DNA from: CAZKCI01 sp964584165
GTDB taxonomy: Bacteria; Auribacterota; Erginobacteria; Erginobacterales; CAZKCI01
Assembly: GCA_964584165.1 (NCBI GenBank)
Contig: CAZOYW010000008.1
Coordinates: forward strand, 1-64,000
Length of the DNA: 64,000 nucleotides
Direction: 5' to 3'
Made by a program: the position numbers and the translations under genes. Below the pieces are notes generated by a model that worked only from the letters and a program-made list of their open reading frames with translations, did not search any database and was not told the DNA's origin. Shown here piece after piece: positions 1 through 7,948 of the stretch (position 1 is the first letter of the stretch; every line of letters starts with the position of its first letter).

Positions 1-2
1 GC

Positions 3-221
3 GACAGGGATCGTCTGTTGACGGTGTCGGAGATCGCGGACTATCTACAGGTCAAGCCGAAGACGGTTTACACATGGGTCTCCAAAGGGATTATCCCCTG
101 CATCCGGAAGGGGAAGCACCTGGTCCGGTTCAGGCGGGAGAAAGTGGATAAATGGCTGGGAGAGTTCGAGCAACGGGGGAGGAGAACGCGGAGACTCCAC
201 GAGCCTGGAGGGTGTCAGTAG
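3..221 (+). CDS. Excisionase/MerR-type helix-turn-helix protein (5' end outside window)
   Basis: The frame is open to the window edge and the first residues (DRDRLLTVSEIADYLQV) sit upstream of the first possible TTG start at 18, so the gene is probably truncated by the window. The protein shows the pattern LTVSEIADYLQV..KTVYTWVSKGIIP...KGKHLVRFRREKVDKWL, typical of the small HTH_17 (excisionase-like) DNA-binding family. The charged tail is probably disordered. It converges on the integrase gene and overlaps it by 7 nt, which suggests a recombination directionality factor or regulator of the same element. That role is inferred from position. Confidence 0.75.
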   Translation, partial: DRDRLLTVSEIADYLQVKPKTVYTWVSKGIIPCIRKGKHLVRFRREKVDKWLGEFEQRGRRTRRLHEPGGCQ

Positions 222-1231
222 GGGAGACGATCCATCGCTGCCTGGAGGTGATCCGGCGAAAGATGGGCGTAGCGCCTCGTGGTGCGGAAATCGGAATGTC
301 CCATGATCTGTTGTACAGCAACGAGGTTGGTCCCGCTCATGACCAGGTGGGAACAGCAGGTGTGGCGGAGGAGGTGGATCGTAACTCTTTTCGTGATGCC
401 GGCCTTTCTTCCGAAGCGCTGAATCTCCCGGAGCAGGTTGTTTTTGCGCAAGGTTTCGCGGGCGGTGGTGAAAACATATCCGGATGACTTTGGTCCCAGC
501 GAGCGGAAGAAATCGGCCAGCTGCTTATTCATGGGGATGTATCTATCGGAGTGGGTTTTGGTGGGGTGTTCCTCTTTGTTCACGACCCGGATTTGCCGCC
601 GGTCGAAGTCGATGTCCCCCCATTCGAGGAAAACCAGCTCGTTCTTTCTCATGCCGGTTTTTAGATAGGTGTATATTATGGGACGATAGGCTGGTGTGGC
701 GGCTGCCAGGAGCGCCTGGATCTCCTCAGTGGTGAGATAGCTGACCGGTTTTGATTCCGATCCGCCTATCCTCCCGACAGCGCTGATAGGATTGGCGGAG
801 ATCAGGTTCCATTCTTTGGATCTGTTCAGCATGGCCTTGAGGGTTTTTACCTCGATGTTGACGGTCCGCTTGGCCGCCGATCGGCGTCGTCGTTCTTTAT
901 AGCCTTCAATGGCGGTAGGGGTGATGTCGGACACTTTTCTGAGCCGAGCTCCCCGGATGATGTTTCGTAGGGCGATGGTGTCTCTGCGGCACGAAGCCGG
1001 AGCGTTGTTGTTTCGGTCCCAGGCGAGGTAGCGTTCGACCAGCACGGAGACATCGGGGTTCTGGCGCTCGATGCCGATCTCGCCCCGGAGGAGGCGTAGC
1101 TTGTAGTCGTTCTCCCACTGCTGGGCGACCTCGCGGTTGGAGATACCGCCGGGGATCTTCTGAACGATTCGCTTGCCGCGCAGACGAAAATCGGTATAGT
1201 AGTATTTTCCGTAGCGTTTCCTGACCGTCAT
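215..1231 (-). CDS. Tyrosine recombinase / phage-type integrase
   Basis: This 338-residue protein carries the full tyrosine recombinase catalytic set: Arg195 in GMRKNEL, Lys225 in PTKTHSD, His286 and Arg289 in HLLRHT, His312 in GHSD and nucleophile Tyr321 in RRYAHLS. Residues 1-50 resemble the N-terminal arm-binding domain, about 55-150 the SAM-like core-binding domain, and about 165-338 the catalytic domain. The start lies about 160 bp from tRNA-Arg, a usual target for this family. Together with the adjacent HTH gene it marks the edge of an integrated element that continues left of the window. All catalytic residues are present, so it is probably active. Confidence 0.92.
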   Translation of the reverse strand: MTVRKRYGKYYYTDFRLRGKRIVQKIPGGISNREVAQQWENDYKLRLLRGEIGIERQNPDVSVLVERYLAWDRNNNAPASCRRDTIALRNIIRGARLRKVSDITPTAIEGYKERRRRSAAKRTVNIEVKTLKAMLNRSKEWNLISANPISAVGRIGGSESKPVSYLTTEEIQALLAAATPAYRPIIYTYLKTGMRKNELVFLEWGDIDFDRRQIRVVNKEEHPTKTHSDRYIPMNKQLADFFRSLGPKSSGYVFTTARETLRKNNLLREIQRFGRKAGITKRVTIHLLRHTCCSHLVMSGTNLVAVQQIMGHSDFRTTRRYAHLSPDHLQAAMDRLPY

Positions 1232-1393
1232 GGCGGTCTCCTTTGGGAAGAGGGTAGCGTGGGGTCAGGGTAGGGGAAGGGGAGAGGGAAGTCAAGGAAA
1301 AGCGGTTACCATATGGTTACTGCAATGGTTTTAGAAAAATGGCCAGAAAAGTAGATCGTCGCAACAGGTTGATAATCATAGAGTAATGTAATT

Positions 1394-1467
<74 letters not shown>

Positions 1468-1470
1468 TTG

Positions 1471-1574
1471 CGAATGGGGCGAATTGGATAGAGCGCCCCG
1501 ACGCCTTGCGGTGTCGGGGAGGTCGCGTGTGAGCTTGCCCTGAGCATTTGCGAAGGGACTCACGCCGGGCGCGG
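1471..1574 (+). pseudogene. Degenerate tRNA-Arg-like copy interrupted by two hairpins
   Basis: Immediately after tRNA-Arg, three blocks of the tRNA recur in order: AATTGGATAGAGCG (D arm), AGGTCGCGTGT (variable region and T stem) and ACTCACGCCGGGCGCG (T stem and acceptor). The anticodon arm is replaced by a 24-nt hairpin (CCCCGACGCC-TTGC-GGTGTCGGGG). The T loop is split by about 27 nt containing CCCTGAGC...GCGAAGGG. It cannot fold as a tRNA. It is most likely a decayed duplicate invaded by short palindromes. An attachment-site remnant is another possibility. Confidence 0.7.
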
Positions 1575-1582
1575 TTCAAACA

Positions 1583-1660
1583 AGCGCATAGAGCAAAGCG
1601 CATGGAGCAAAGCGCCCCGGCTCGGGGCGGATGAATCGACGGGGCGCTCTGCGCTTTGCC
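1583..1660. repeat. Palindromic word repeat, family G (copy 1)
   Basis: Imperfect repeats of GCGCATAGAGCAAAGC lead into AAAGCGCCCC. An inverted partner GGGGCGCTCTGCGCTTTGC lies at 1640-1658. The same words recur at 25286-25371. The element ends about 20 bp before the rph start codon. Confidence 0.8.
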
Positions 1661-1679
1661 TCGCTAGGGGTCACGTCAT

Positions 1680-2417
1680 ATGGCCAGGACGGACGGAAGG
1701 AAACCCGACGAGCTCAGGCCGGTCAGGATCAATACCGGCTTCATCGACTCCCCGGCCGGGTCCGCCCTTTTCGAGATGGGGCGGACCCGGATCATGTGCT
1801 CGGCCTCCGTCCAGGAGCGCCTCCCGCCCTGGCTCCACAAGGCCCAGATGAACGGGGAGGCGCGGGGCGGCTGGCTAACCGCGGAATACTCCATCCTCCC
1901 CGGCGCCACCACCGAGCGGACGAACCGCGAGGCTTCGCTGGGGAGGCAGAACGGCCGGACGATGGAGATCCAGCGGATGATCGGCCGGGCCTTGCGGGCA
2001 GTGGTCTCGCTCGAGAGCCTGGGGCAGCGGACGCTCTGGATCGACTGCGACGTCCTCCAGGCCGACGGCGGGACGCGGACGGCCTCGATCACGGGCGGTT
2101 TCGTGGCCCTGATGAAGGCATTGAACTCGCTGCAGCGGCAGAGGCTCCTGGACAAGAATCCGGTCCGGGAGTTCGTCGCGGCGGTCAGCGTCGGCGTGGT
2201 GGGGGACGAGATCCTTCTCGACCTCGACGCCCGGGAAGACAAGGCCGCCGAGGTCGATTTCAACATCGTGATGACCGAGAGCGGGAAGCTAATCGAGGTC
2301 CAGGGGGCGGCGGAGCGGAAGAGCTTCACCCGCGCCCAGATGGACAGGATGCTCGACGCCGCGGGGAAGGGGATCGCGGAGCTGATCCGCCTGCAGAAGC
2401 AGGCGTTGAAGCAGTAG
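1680..2417 (+). CDS. rph: Ribonuclease PH
   Basis: Phosphorolytic 3'-5' exoribonuclease that trims the 3' ends of tRNA precursors. The 245-residue product has the usual family length. It shows DGR at the N-terminus, GRQNGRTMEIQRMIGRALR, the phosphate-binding segment GGTRTASITG and the metal-site region LDLDAREDKAAEVDFN. The ATG at 1680 matches the family N-terminus (MARTDGRKPDELRP). It lies upstream of rdgB on the same strand, separated by a 177-bp palindrome-rich spacer. Confidence 0.97.
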   Translation: MARTDGRKPDELRPVRINTGFIDSPAGSALFEMGRTRIMCSASVQERLPPWLHKAQMNGEARGGWLTAEYSILPGATTERTNREASLGRQNGRTMEIQRMIGRALRAVVSLESLGQRTLWIDCDVLQADGGTRTASITGGFVALMKALNSLQRQRLLDKNPVREFVAAVSVGVVGDEILLDLDAREDKAAEVDFNIVMTESGKLIEVQGAAERKSFTRAQMDRMLDAAGKGIAELIRLQKQALKQ

Positions 2418-2433
2418 GCCAAAAGGAAAGTAT

Positions 2434-2566
2434 CCGGTGGGAGGGGCGTCACGCCCCGATTCCACCGGGCGGGGATCGCGGCCCCGAGTCGATTCTTGGG
2501 ATGCGGGGCAAGCGGGGACGCCGCTCCCCCGGGGACGGGATCGCGACAAGAATGTCGCTCCCACAA
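2434..2566. repeat. Intergenic inverted element, family L (copy 1)
   Basis: The element opens with CGGTGGGAGGGGCGTCACGC and closes with GCGACAAGAATGTCGCTCCC followed by ACAA. GC-rich hairpins lie between. The end segments match 24227-24293, where the two ends are joined by a shorter middle. It fills the rph-rdgB spacer and may act as a terminator or mRNA-stabilising structure. No function is shown by the sequence. Confidence 0.7.
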
Positions 2567-2594
2567 TCATCAGAAAGAGCAGCGGGAGGAGACG

Positions 2595-3203
2595 ATGGAA
2601 CTGGTCATAGCCACGCGCAACCCCGGGAAGATCGAGGAGCTCAAGGCGCTCCTCGCGCACCTGCAGGTGAAGATCTATTCCCTTGACGATTTTCCCCCCT
2701 TTCCCGAGGTGCCGGAGGAGGGGAAGACCTACGCCGAGAATGCGCTGGCCAAGGCCAAGGCGGTGTACAAGGCCACGGGAAAGATGGCGCTCGCCGACGA
2801 CTCGGGTCTCGAGGTGGACGCCCTTCAGGGCGAGCCGGGCATCCACACCGCCCGTTTCGGCGGCGACGACCTCTCCGACCACGAGCGCTACATGTACCTT
2901 CTGAAAAAACTGGAGGGCGTCCCCGACGACCACCGGGGCGCGACCTTCCGCTGCACGATCGCGATCGTGGGGCCGGGGCGGGTCCACAAGGTGGTGGATG
3001 GAGCCTGCCGGGGCGCCATCACGCGCGCGCCCTTGGGCGGCGGCGGCTTCGGCTATGACCCCATCTTCGTCCCCTCCGAATACAGCCAGTCCTTCGCCGA
3101 GCTCATCCCCGAAGTGAAGAACAAGATCAGCCACCGGGGGCGGGCGCTGGAGAAGGCGGCGCTCTTCCTGGAAGGGATCGCCTATGCGGAGATGCGGGAG
3201 TAG
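2595..3203 (+). CDS. rdgB: dITP/XTP pyrophosphatase (HAM1/RdgB family)
   Basis: Hydrolyses non-canonical purine nucleoside triphosphates (XTP, dITP) to monophosphates, keeping the nucleotide pool clean. The 202-residue protein starts with the family signature VIATRNPGKIEELKALL and contains the metal-site segment ALADDSGLEVDAL, then GGGFGYDPIFVP and the C-terminal SHRGRALEK. The ATG at 2595 is chosen because it directly precedes the conserved N-terminus and follows GGGAGGAGACG. An in-frame upstream start at 2496 would add palindrome-encoded residues. Confidence 0.96.
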   Translation: MELVIATRNPGKIEELKALLAHLQVKIYSLDDFPPFPEVPEEGKTYAENALAKAKAVYKATGKMALADDSGLEVDALQGEPGIHTARFGGDDLSDHERYMYLLKKLEGVPDDHRGATFRCTIAIVGPGRVHKVVDGACRGAITRAPLGGGGFGYDPIFVPSEYSQSFAELIPEVKNKISHRGRALEKAALFLEGIAYAEMRE

Positions 3204-3207
3204 GGGG

Positions 3208-3310
3208 CAGTGATCAGTAATCAGTAATCAGTGATCAGTAATCAGTGATCAGTAATCAGTGATCAGTAATCAGTGATCAGTTATCAGCGATCAGCAAGCA
3301 GTAATCAGTC
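3208..3310. repeat. Tandem word repeat, family C (copy 1)
   Basis: About ten head-to-tail imperfect copies of the 9-10 nt word AGTAATCAGT/AGTGATCAGT lie directly after the rdgB stop codon. Other copies lie at 33990-34030, 45298-45320 (half) and 51141-51284 (with inverted partner). There are no unique spacers, so it is not a CRISPR. Confidence 0.9.
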
Positions 3311-3397
3311 AAGAAGCGTCGCCGCAGGAACGGCGGCGCTTCAGTCGGCCCGTTCATCCTCGCCTGCCTCCCGGCCTCCCCTTAGCACACTGCCGCC

Positions 3398-4534
3398 ATG
3401 ATCTATGTCCTCCCATTCCTGATGAACATGGCCACGGGGCTCCTGGTCGTCTCGAACCCGCTGGTCGCGATCAACAAGCTGTCCGCCTCGATCTTTTCCC
3501 TGGGGGCGATGGGTTTCCTCGCCTCGGGCACCTACTCCCTGGGCTGCGCCTTTGCCGGACGCCTCGCCGACCGCTGGGGGGCGAAAAGGATGATGGCGCT
3601 GGGCTGCGCCGTCCTCCTCTGCATCTATCCCGGGATCATCATGGTCCGGGAGCTCTGGCACCTCTTCGTCTTCATCGTCGTCTCCCCGCTCGCCGGGGCC
3701 CTCTTCTGGCCGGCGCTGATGATGCGGGTGGGGAAGGAGGAGCGGAAGGAGGGGCTGCAGGCGCGGGTGGGGGGGTTCAACATGGCCTGGTCCGCGGGGA
3801 TCATGGTCGGGCCTTTTCTGGGCGGACGGCTCTACACCCTCGACTACCATTACGCCTATTACCTGGCCTCCGGCCTGACCCTGCTCACCCTGATCGTCAT
3901 CCTCCTCTCGCCCGGGAAGGGGGCCGCGGCCGCCGCCGTTCCGGAGAGAGTCCCCGAACCTCCGGACCCCTCCCGGCGTCGGTTCATCTACATCGGTTGG
4001 ACGGCCAACTTCGTCGCTTGGTTTTCCATCAGCTCGGCGGAATCGCTCTTTCCAAAGCTCGCGCTGGACCTCGGGGTGGAGCCGAAAGCGCTGGGAGCGC
4101 TCCTCGCCTGCGTCGGCCTGGGCCAGTTCCTGATGTTCGCGATCCTGAGGAAGACCGACCGCTGGCACTACCGCCTCTCCCCGCTCGTCCTCTTCCAGGC
4201 TTTGGGGATGGGCGCGCTCCTCATCTTCTTCGCCAACCGCTGGGTGCCGCTCTTCGGCGCCGCCTTTCTCGCCCTCGGGCTCTGCGCGGGCTTCTGCTAC
4301 TTCTCGAGCCTCTATTACAGCCTCCACCGCCAGGAGGAGAAGGGGCGCACGAGCGGCTTCCATGAGTCGATCCTGGCGGCGGCGATCTCGGTCGGCCCGC
4401 TGATCGGCGGGACGCTCGCCCGCAGCCACGGCCTGCGGGCGCCCTATGTCGTCTGCTTCATCGTCTTCGCGGTCGGGATCGCAGGGGAGGTCGCGATGAA
4501 GACGCTAAGGGCCGGTCGTCCCCTGCCGTCGTAG
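3398..4534 (+). CDS. Major facilitator superfamily transporter
   Basis: The 378-residue, strongly hydrophobic protein has an apparent 12-helix layout in two halves separated by a hydrophilic loop near residues 170-195 (GKGAAAAAVPERVPEPPDPS). The loop after helix 2 has the MFS motif A-like GRLADRWGAKRMM. It sits in the inner membrane and probably exchanges a small solute. Neither the substrate nor the direction can be told from sequence. It is flanked by repeat elements and is probably monocistronic. The ATG at 3398 opens directly into the first membrane helix. Confidence 0.85.
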   Translation: MIYVLPFLMNMATGLLVVSNPLVAINKLSASIFSLGAMGFLASGTYSLGCAFAGRLADRWGAKRMMALGCAVLLCIYPGIIMVRELWHLFVFIVVSPLAGALFWPALMMRVGKEERKEGLQARVGGFNMAWSAGIMVGPFLGGRLYTLDYHYAYYLASGLTLLTLIVILLSPGKGAAAAAVPERVPEPPDPSRRRFIYIGWTANFVAWFSISSAESLFPKLALDLGVEPKALGALLACVGLGQFLMFAILRKTDRWHYRLSPLVLFQALGMGALLIFFANRWVPLFGAAFLALGLCAGFCYFSSLYYSLHRQEEKGRTSGFHESILAAAISVGPLIGGTLARSHGLRAPYVVCFIVFAVGIAGEVAMKTLRAGRPLPS

Positions 4535-4556
4535 GCGCGGACATTCATGTCCGCGC
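4535..4556. terminator. Perfect palindrome abutting the transporter stop codon
   Basis: GCGCGGACAT-TC-ATGTCCGCGC is a perfect 10-bp stem with a 2-nt centre that begins on the base after the TAG stop. No T tract follows. It probably protects the 3' end or terminates transcription between two converging genes. Related GCGCGGAC words occur at 33838-33966. Confidence 0.6.
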
Positions 4557-4599
4557 GCTCGTGCGGGCGCCCTGACCCGCGGACCCGTAGGGCCTGCGG

Positions 4600-5562
4600 C
4601 TACGGGATCAAAGCCTTCGCCCGGGCAATGACCTCTTCCCGCGGGATGCTTTGGAGGCAGATGTTGTCCGGGCAACGACGCCGCTCTTCCGGCTCGCAAG
4701 GGGCGCAGGGCGCCGTCCCGGCGACGATCTCCACCCGCCGGCCCCGCGGGGCCCAGACCCGGGGATCGGTGGCGCCGAAGATGGCGACCGTGGGGACGCC
4801 CAGCAGCGCGGCGAGATGGGTGATCCCCGAGTCGTTGCCGACGTAGAGGGACGCCCGGGCCAGGACCGCCGCGGCCTCCTTCAGGGGGGCGTTCTCGACG
4901 AAGACCGCCCCCTCCCGCTTGAGCCTCCTCCCGAGCTCGCCCAACGCCTCCCCGTCGGCCTCTCCGCCCAGGACGACCGGAGTAAGCCCGCGGCCCTTCT
5001 CGATGGCGCGCGCGAGCGCGGCGAACCGCTCACCCGGCCAGTTCTTCCGGGGGGAGCCGGAAGAGGGGTGAATCACGAAATAGGCTGAAGGCTGAAGGCT
5101 GAGGGAAACGGAAGATAAGGCGGAAGGCCGAAGGCTGAAGACCGAAGGGACCGGCAAGGAAAGACCAGCCTCTCGCAAACACTGGAAGAGGAAATCGGTG
5201 ACGTGGACGCGCCCGCCCGGCGGAGGGAAGGACGGGACGGAGATCGCGCGGGCGGCGGGCTTGAGATAGGGGAGGGGGGCGAGGGGGGCCTCGGAGATGG
5301 CGATCAGGAGGTCTTCGTCCCTGAGGAGTTCGCGGAGCTGCCCGCTCGGAGCGCAAGGATCGAAAAGGCCGGCCCACTCGCGCCTCCCGGAGTCGAGGAC
5401 CTCGACTCCGAGAGGATCGGCCAGGAACGATCTCTCCGGAGCGGTGACCAGGCGGAAGCGCGAGCGGGGGAAGCGGGCGCGGAGCGCGGCGAGGACGGGG
5501 AGGGCGAGGAGGAAATCACCCAGGGCGCCTCCCTTGAAGACGGTGATCCGATGGGCATCCAT
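4600..5562 (-). CDS. Glycosyltransferase family 9 (heptosyltransferase-like)
   Basis: The 320-residue protein starts MDAHRITVFKGGALGDFLLALP, the GT9 N-terminal loop, and has the C-terminal donor-site motif YVGNDSGITHLAALLGVPTV followed by FGATDP. A Cys-rich tail (CAPCEPEERRRCPDN..C) is common in this family. It probably transfers a heptose or similar sugar to LPS core on the cytoplasmic face. It is convergent with the MFS gene and divergent from radA. Residues about 140-160 (FSLRPSAL..SLQPSAY) are encoded by an imperfect simple repeat that appears to have expanded in the inter-domain linker. Confidence 0.88.
   Translation of the reverse strand: MDAHRITVFKGGALGDFLLALPVLAALRARFPRSRFRLVTAPERSFLADPLGVEVLDSGRREWAGLFDPCAPSGQLRELLRDEDLLIAISEAPLAPLPYLKPAARAISVPSFPPPGGRVHVTDFLFQCLREAGLSLPVPSVFSLRPSALSSVSLSLQPSAYFVIHPSSGSPRKNWPGERFAALARAIEKGRGLTPVVLGGEADGEALGELGRRLKREGAVFVENAPLKEAAAVLARASLYVGNDSGITHLAALLGVPTVAIFGATDPRVWAPRGRRVEIVAGTAPCAPCEPEERRRCPDNICLQSIPREEVIARAKALIP
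5082..5150. repeat. Word repeat inside a coding region, family H
   Basis: Imperfect copies of GGCTGAAGGCTGAGG / GGCCGAAGGCTGAAG run through the GT9 gene in frame and encode repeated (F)SL(R/Q)PSA residues on the minus strand. This shows that a word-type repeat can be tolerated inside a gene. Confidence 0.75.
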
Positions 5563-5608
5563 AGCTTAGTGTTAGTATAGAATGGAAAGCGGCTCTTGGC
5601 CCAAAAGT

Positions 5609-5656
5609 ATCGAGGGGGAAAGCGGCGTCGTGCCGCCGCACTCCCAAAGTGGGCGT
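5609..5656. repeat. Intergenic hairpin element, family K (copy 1)
   Basis: AGCGGCGTCGTGCCGCCGCA followed by CTCCCAAAGTGGGCG forms two adjacent hairpins. It is nearly identical to the segment at 14163-14222. It lies in the divergent spacer between the GT9 gene and radA, so it is not a 3' terminator for either gene. Confidence 0.75.
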
Positions 5657-5763
5657 TGATGATGATCGATCCCAGCGGGGTCCTCGAATGGTACTTCGAC
5701 TGAGGTTTGTTTTCCCCCGCCTCCTGTGGTAACCTGCGGAAGGTTGTTCCCCCTGACAATGCC

Positions 5764-7122
5764 ATGAAAACGGCCTTTTTCTGCCAGGAATGCGGCTACA
5801 AGACGCCCAAGTGGGTGGGGAAGTGCCCGGGCTGCGAGGCCTGGAACACGATGGTCGAGGAGACGGTCTCGGAGGAGAAGAAGGCCGCCCGCCACCCCCG
5901 TTGGGAGAAGAACAAGCCCTTGCCGATCACCGAGGTCAAGCCGTCCGCGGGGATCCGGACGACGGGCGGGATCGCCGAGTTCGACCGGATCCTGGGGGGA
6001 GGTATCGTCGCCGGCTCGCTGATCCTGGTCGGCGGGGAGCCGGGGATCGGGAAATCGACTCTTCTCCTCCAGGTCTGCAACGCCTTGAGTCTCCAGAAGA
6101 AGACCGTCCTCTACGTCAGCGGCGAGGAGTCGGTCCAGCAGACCAAGCTTAGGGCGGAGCGGCTGGGGGCCGCCTCTCCGGGCCTCCTCCTGGTCTCGGA
6201 GACGAACCTCGACCTCATCCTCGGCTACATCGAGGAGACCAATCCCGCCCTGGTCGTCATCGATTCGATCCAGACCGTCTTCCAACCCGACCTCGCCTCG
6301 GCCCCCGGCTCCATCTCCCAGGTCCGGGAGTGCGGCGCCCGCCTCCTCGTCTCCGCCAAGTCGGGCGAGGTGCCGATCGTCCTGGTCGGCCACGTGACCA
6401 AGACCGGCGCCATCGCCGGCCCGCGGGTCCTCGAGCACATGGTGGACACGGTCCTCTACTTCGAGGGGGACCGCCACCACGCCTACCGGATCTTGAGGGC
6501 GGTGAAGAACCGCTTCGGGTCCACCGACGAGATCGGGATCTTCCAGATGGGGGAGGCGGGGCTCCTGGAGGTGAAGAACCCCTCCGAGATCTTCCTCTCC
6601 CAGAGGGAGGCCGAGCTCCCCGGGTCGGTGGTCGTCCCCTGCCTGGAGGGGAAGCGCCCCCTCCTGGTGGAGATCCAGGCCCTCGTCTCGCACACGGGGC
6701 TCGCCATGCCCCGCCGCCGGGCCACCGGCCTCGACCTGAACCGCGTCCTGATGATCCTCGCCGTCCTGGAGCGGCGCTTGGGGCTGCGCCTCCAGGACAA
6801 GGACGTTTTCATCAACGTGGCGGGCGGGGTGAGGGTCTCCGAGCCCGCCGCCGACCTCGGCGTGGCGATCGCCGTCGCCTCGACCATGAAGAACGTCCCC
6901 GTCGGTCCGAGGACCGTCGTCCTGGGGGAGGTCGGATTGGGCGGGGAGGTGAGGGCCATCCGCCAGCCCGAGCAGAGGCTCAAGGAAGCGGCCAAGCTCG
7001 GCTTCGACCGCGCGGTCATCCCCCACAACTGCGCCGAGGAGGCGGGGAAGATCAAGGGGATGGAGATCGTGGCGGCGCGAAAGATCTCGGAGGCGATCAG
7101 CGCGGCTTTGCGGGGAGAATGA
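5764..7122 (+). CDS. radA: DNA repair protein RadA
   Basis: RecA-related ATPase and branch-migration helicase that processes recombination intermediates. The 452-residue protein has an N-terminal zinc finger (Cys7, Cys10, Cys21, Cys24), Walker A GEPGIGKST at 91-99, the RadA signature KNRFGSTDE at about 248 and a C-terminal Lon-protease-like domain. The ATG at 5764 places the zinc finger at the usual N-terminus. An earlier in-frame start would add unrelated residues. It is followed by ispD after a 127-bp spacer. Confidence 0.97.
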   Translation: MKTAFFCQECGYKTPKWVGKCPGCEAWNTMVEETVSEEKKAARHPRWEKNKPLPITEVKPSAGIRTTGGIAEFDRILGGGIVAGSLILVGGEPGIGKSTLLLQVCNALSLQKKTVLYVSGEESVQQTKLRAERLGAASPGLLLVSETNLDLILGYIEETNPALVVIDSIQTVFQPDLASAPGSISQVRECGARLLVSAKSGEVPIVLVGHVTKTGAIAGPRVLEHMVDTVLYFEGDRHHAYRILRAVKNRFGSTDEIGIFQMGEAGLLEVKNPSEIFLSQREAELPGSVVVPCLEGKRPLLVEIQALVSHTGLAMPRRRATGLDLNRVLMILAVLERRLGLRLQDKDVFINVAGGVRVSEPAADLGVAIAVASTMKNVPVGPRTVVLGEVGLGGEVRAIRQPEQRLKEAAKLGFDRAVIPHNCAEEAGKIKGMEIVAARKISEAISAALRGE

Positions 7123-7194
7123 TCTCCGAAGAGATCGGGGTGGGCAAGGAATCCGGCGACAGCAGTGATAGGCGGGATGGGGGCGCGCCGGTTC

Positions 7195-7239
7195 GGACCA
7201 TTTCGTCCATAGCGTCCATTTCGTCCATCTCGTCCATGG
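7195..7239. repeat. Tandem 9-nt repeat before ispD
   Basis: The words TTTCGTCCA / TAGCGTCCA / TTTCGTCCA / TCTCGTCCA run in tandem and end 10 bp before the ispD start, just ahead of the Shine-Dalgarno GGAGGAGAG. No inverted partner is seen. Confidence 0.8.
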
Positions 7240-7249
7240 AGGAGGAGAG

Positions 7250-7948
7250 ATGCGGGCCGGAGCAGTCATCGTTGCGGGCGGGCAAGGCGCCCGCATGGGA
7301 CCGGGGAGGGAGAAGCTCCTCCTCCCCCTGGGCGGGATGCCCCTGCTGGCCCGGACGCTCCTCCCCTTCGAGGCCTGCCCCGAAATCATGGAGATCGTGG
7401 TGGTCGCTCACCCCGCCCTCGGAGCGAAGCTCCGGAGCGAGGTCTTCGATCCGGGGAAGATCGGCAAGGTCTCCCGGATCGTACCCGGCGGCCCCCGGAG
7501 GCAGGATTCGGTGTATAATGGCCTCCGGGCGCTCTCCGAAACGGCGGAGATCGCCCTCATCCACGACGGCGACCGCCCCTTCGCCTCGGAAGAGCTGATC
7601 CGGGCCGTCCTGGCCGCCGCCGCGGCGGGGGGAGCCCTGGCCGCGGTCCGGGCGAAGGACACGGTGAAGCTCGCGGGGGAGGGGATGGCGGTGGAGAAGA
7701 CCTTGGAGCGGAAGAGGCTCTGGCTCGCCCAGACGCCGCAAGGATTCCCGCGCCGGGCGATCCTCTCTGCCCACGAGCGCGCCCGGTCCGAGGGCTGGGA
7801 GGTCACCGACGACGCCGAAATCATGGAAAGAGCGGGCGGACGGGTCACGATCGTTGAAGCCGACTACGACAACATCAAGGTCGCCACTCCGGACGACTAT
7901 GACCTGGCGCGTCTTATCTCGTCCCGCCTTCCGCGTTCGCCCGGCTGA
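7250..7948 (+). CDS. ispD: 2-C-methyl-D-erythritol 4-phosphate cytidylyltransferase
   Basis: Converts MEP and CTP to CDP-ME in the non-mevalonate isoprenoid pathway. The 232-residue protein has the nucleotide-binding start VIVAGGQGARMG, the later GGPRRQDSVYNGL, LIHDGDRPF (usual form HDAARP) and the C-terminal TDDAE..ERAGGRV and DYDNIKVATPDDY. Shine-Dalgarno GGAGGAGAG precedes the ATG. ispF follows nearby, a frequent arrangement, with one gene inserted between them here. Confidence 0.96.
   Translation: MRAGAVIVAGGQGARMGPGREKLLLPLGGMPLLARTLLPFEACPEIMEIVVVAHPALGAKLRSEVFDPGKIGKVSRIVPGGPRRQDSVYNGLRALSETAEIALIHDGDRPFASEELIRAVLAAAAAGGALAAVRAKDTVKLAGEGMAVEKTLERKRLWLAQTPQGFPRRAILSAHERARSEGWEVTDDAEIMERAGGRVTIVEADYDNIKVATPDDYDLARLISSRLPRSPG

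Noticed and set aside
1471..1574. A tmRNA or second functional tRNA
   Set aside because: The anticodon arm is replaced by a 10-bp hairpin and the T loop is interrupted. No tag-peptide frame is seen.
3208..3310. Possible CRISPR array
   Set aside because: The repeat unit is only about 10 nt, imperfect and directly tandem, with no unique spacers and no cas genes nearby.
5572..7389. Long minus-strand open frame opposite radA and ispD
   Set aside because: It is a by-product of high GC on the opposite strand. The product is low complexity with no family pattern, while radA and ispD are clear on the plus strand.
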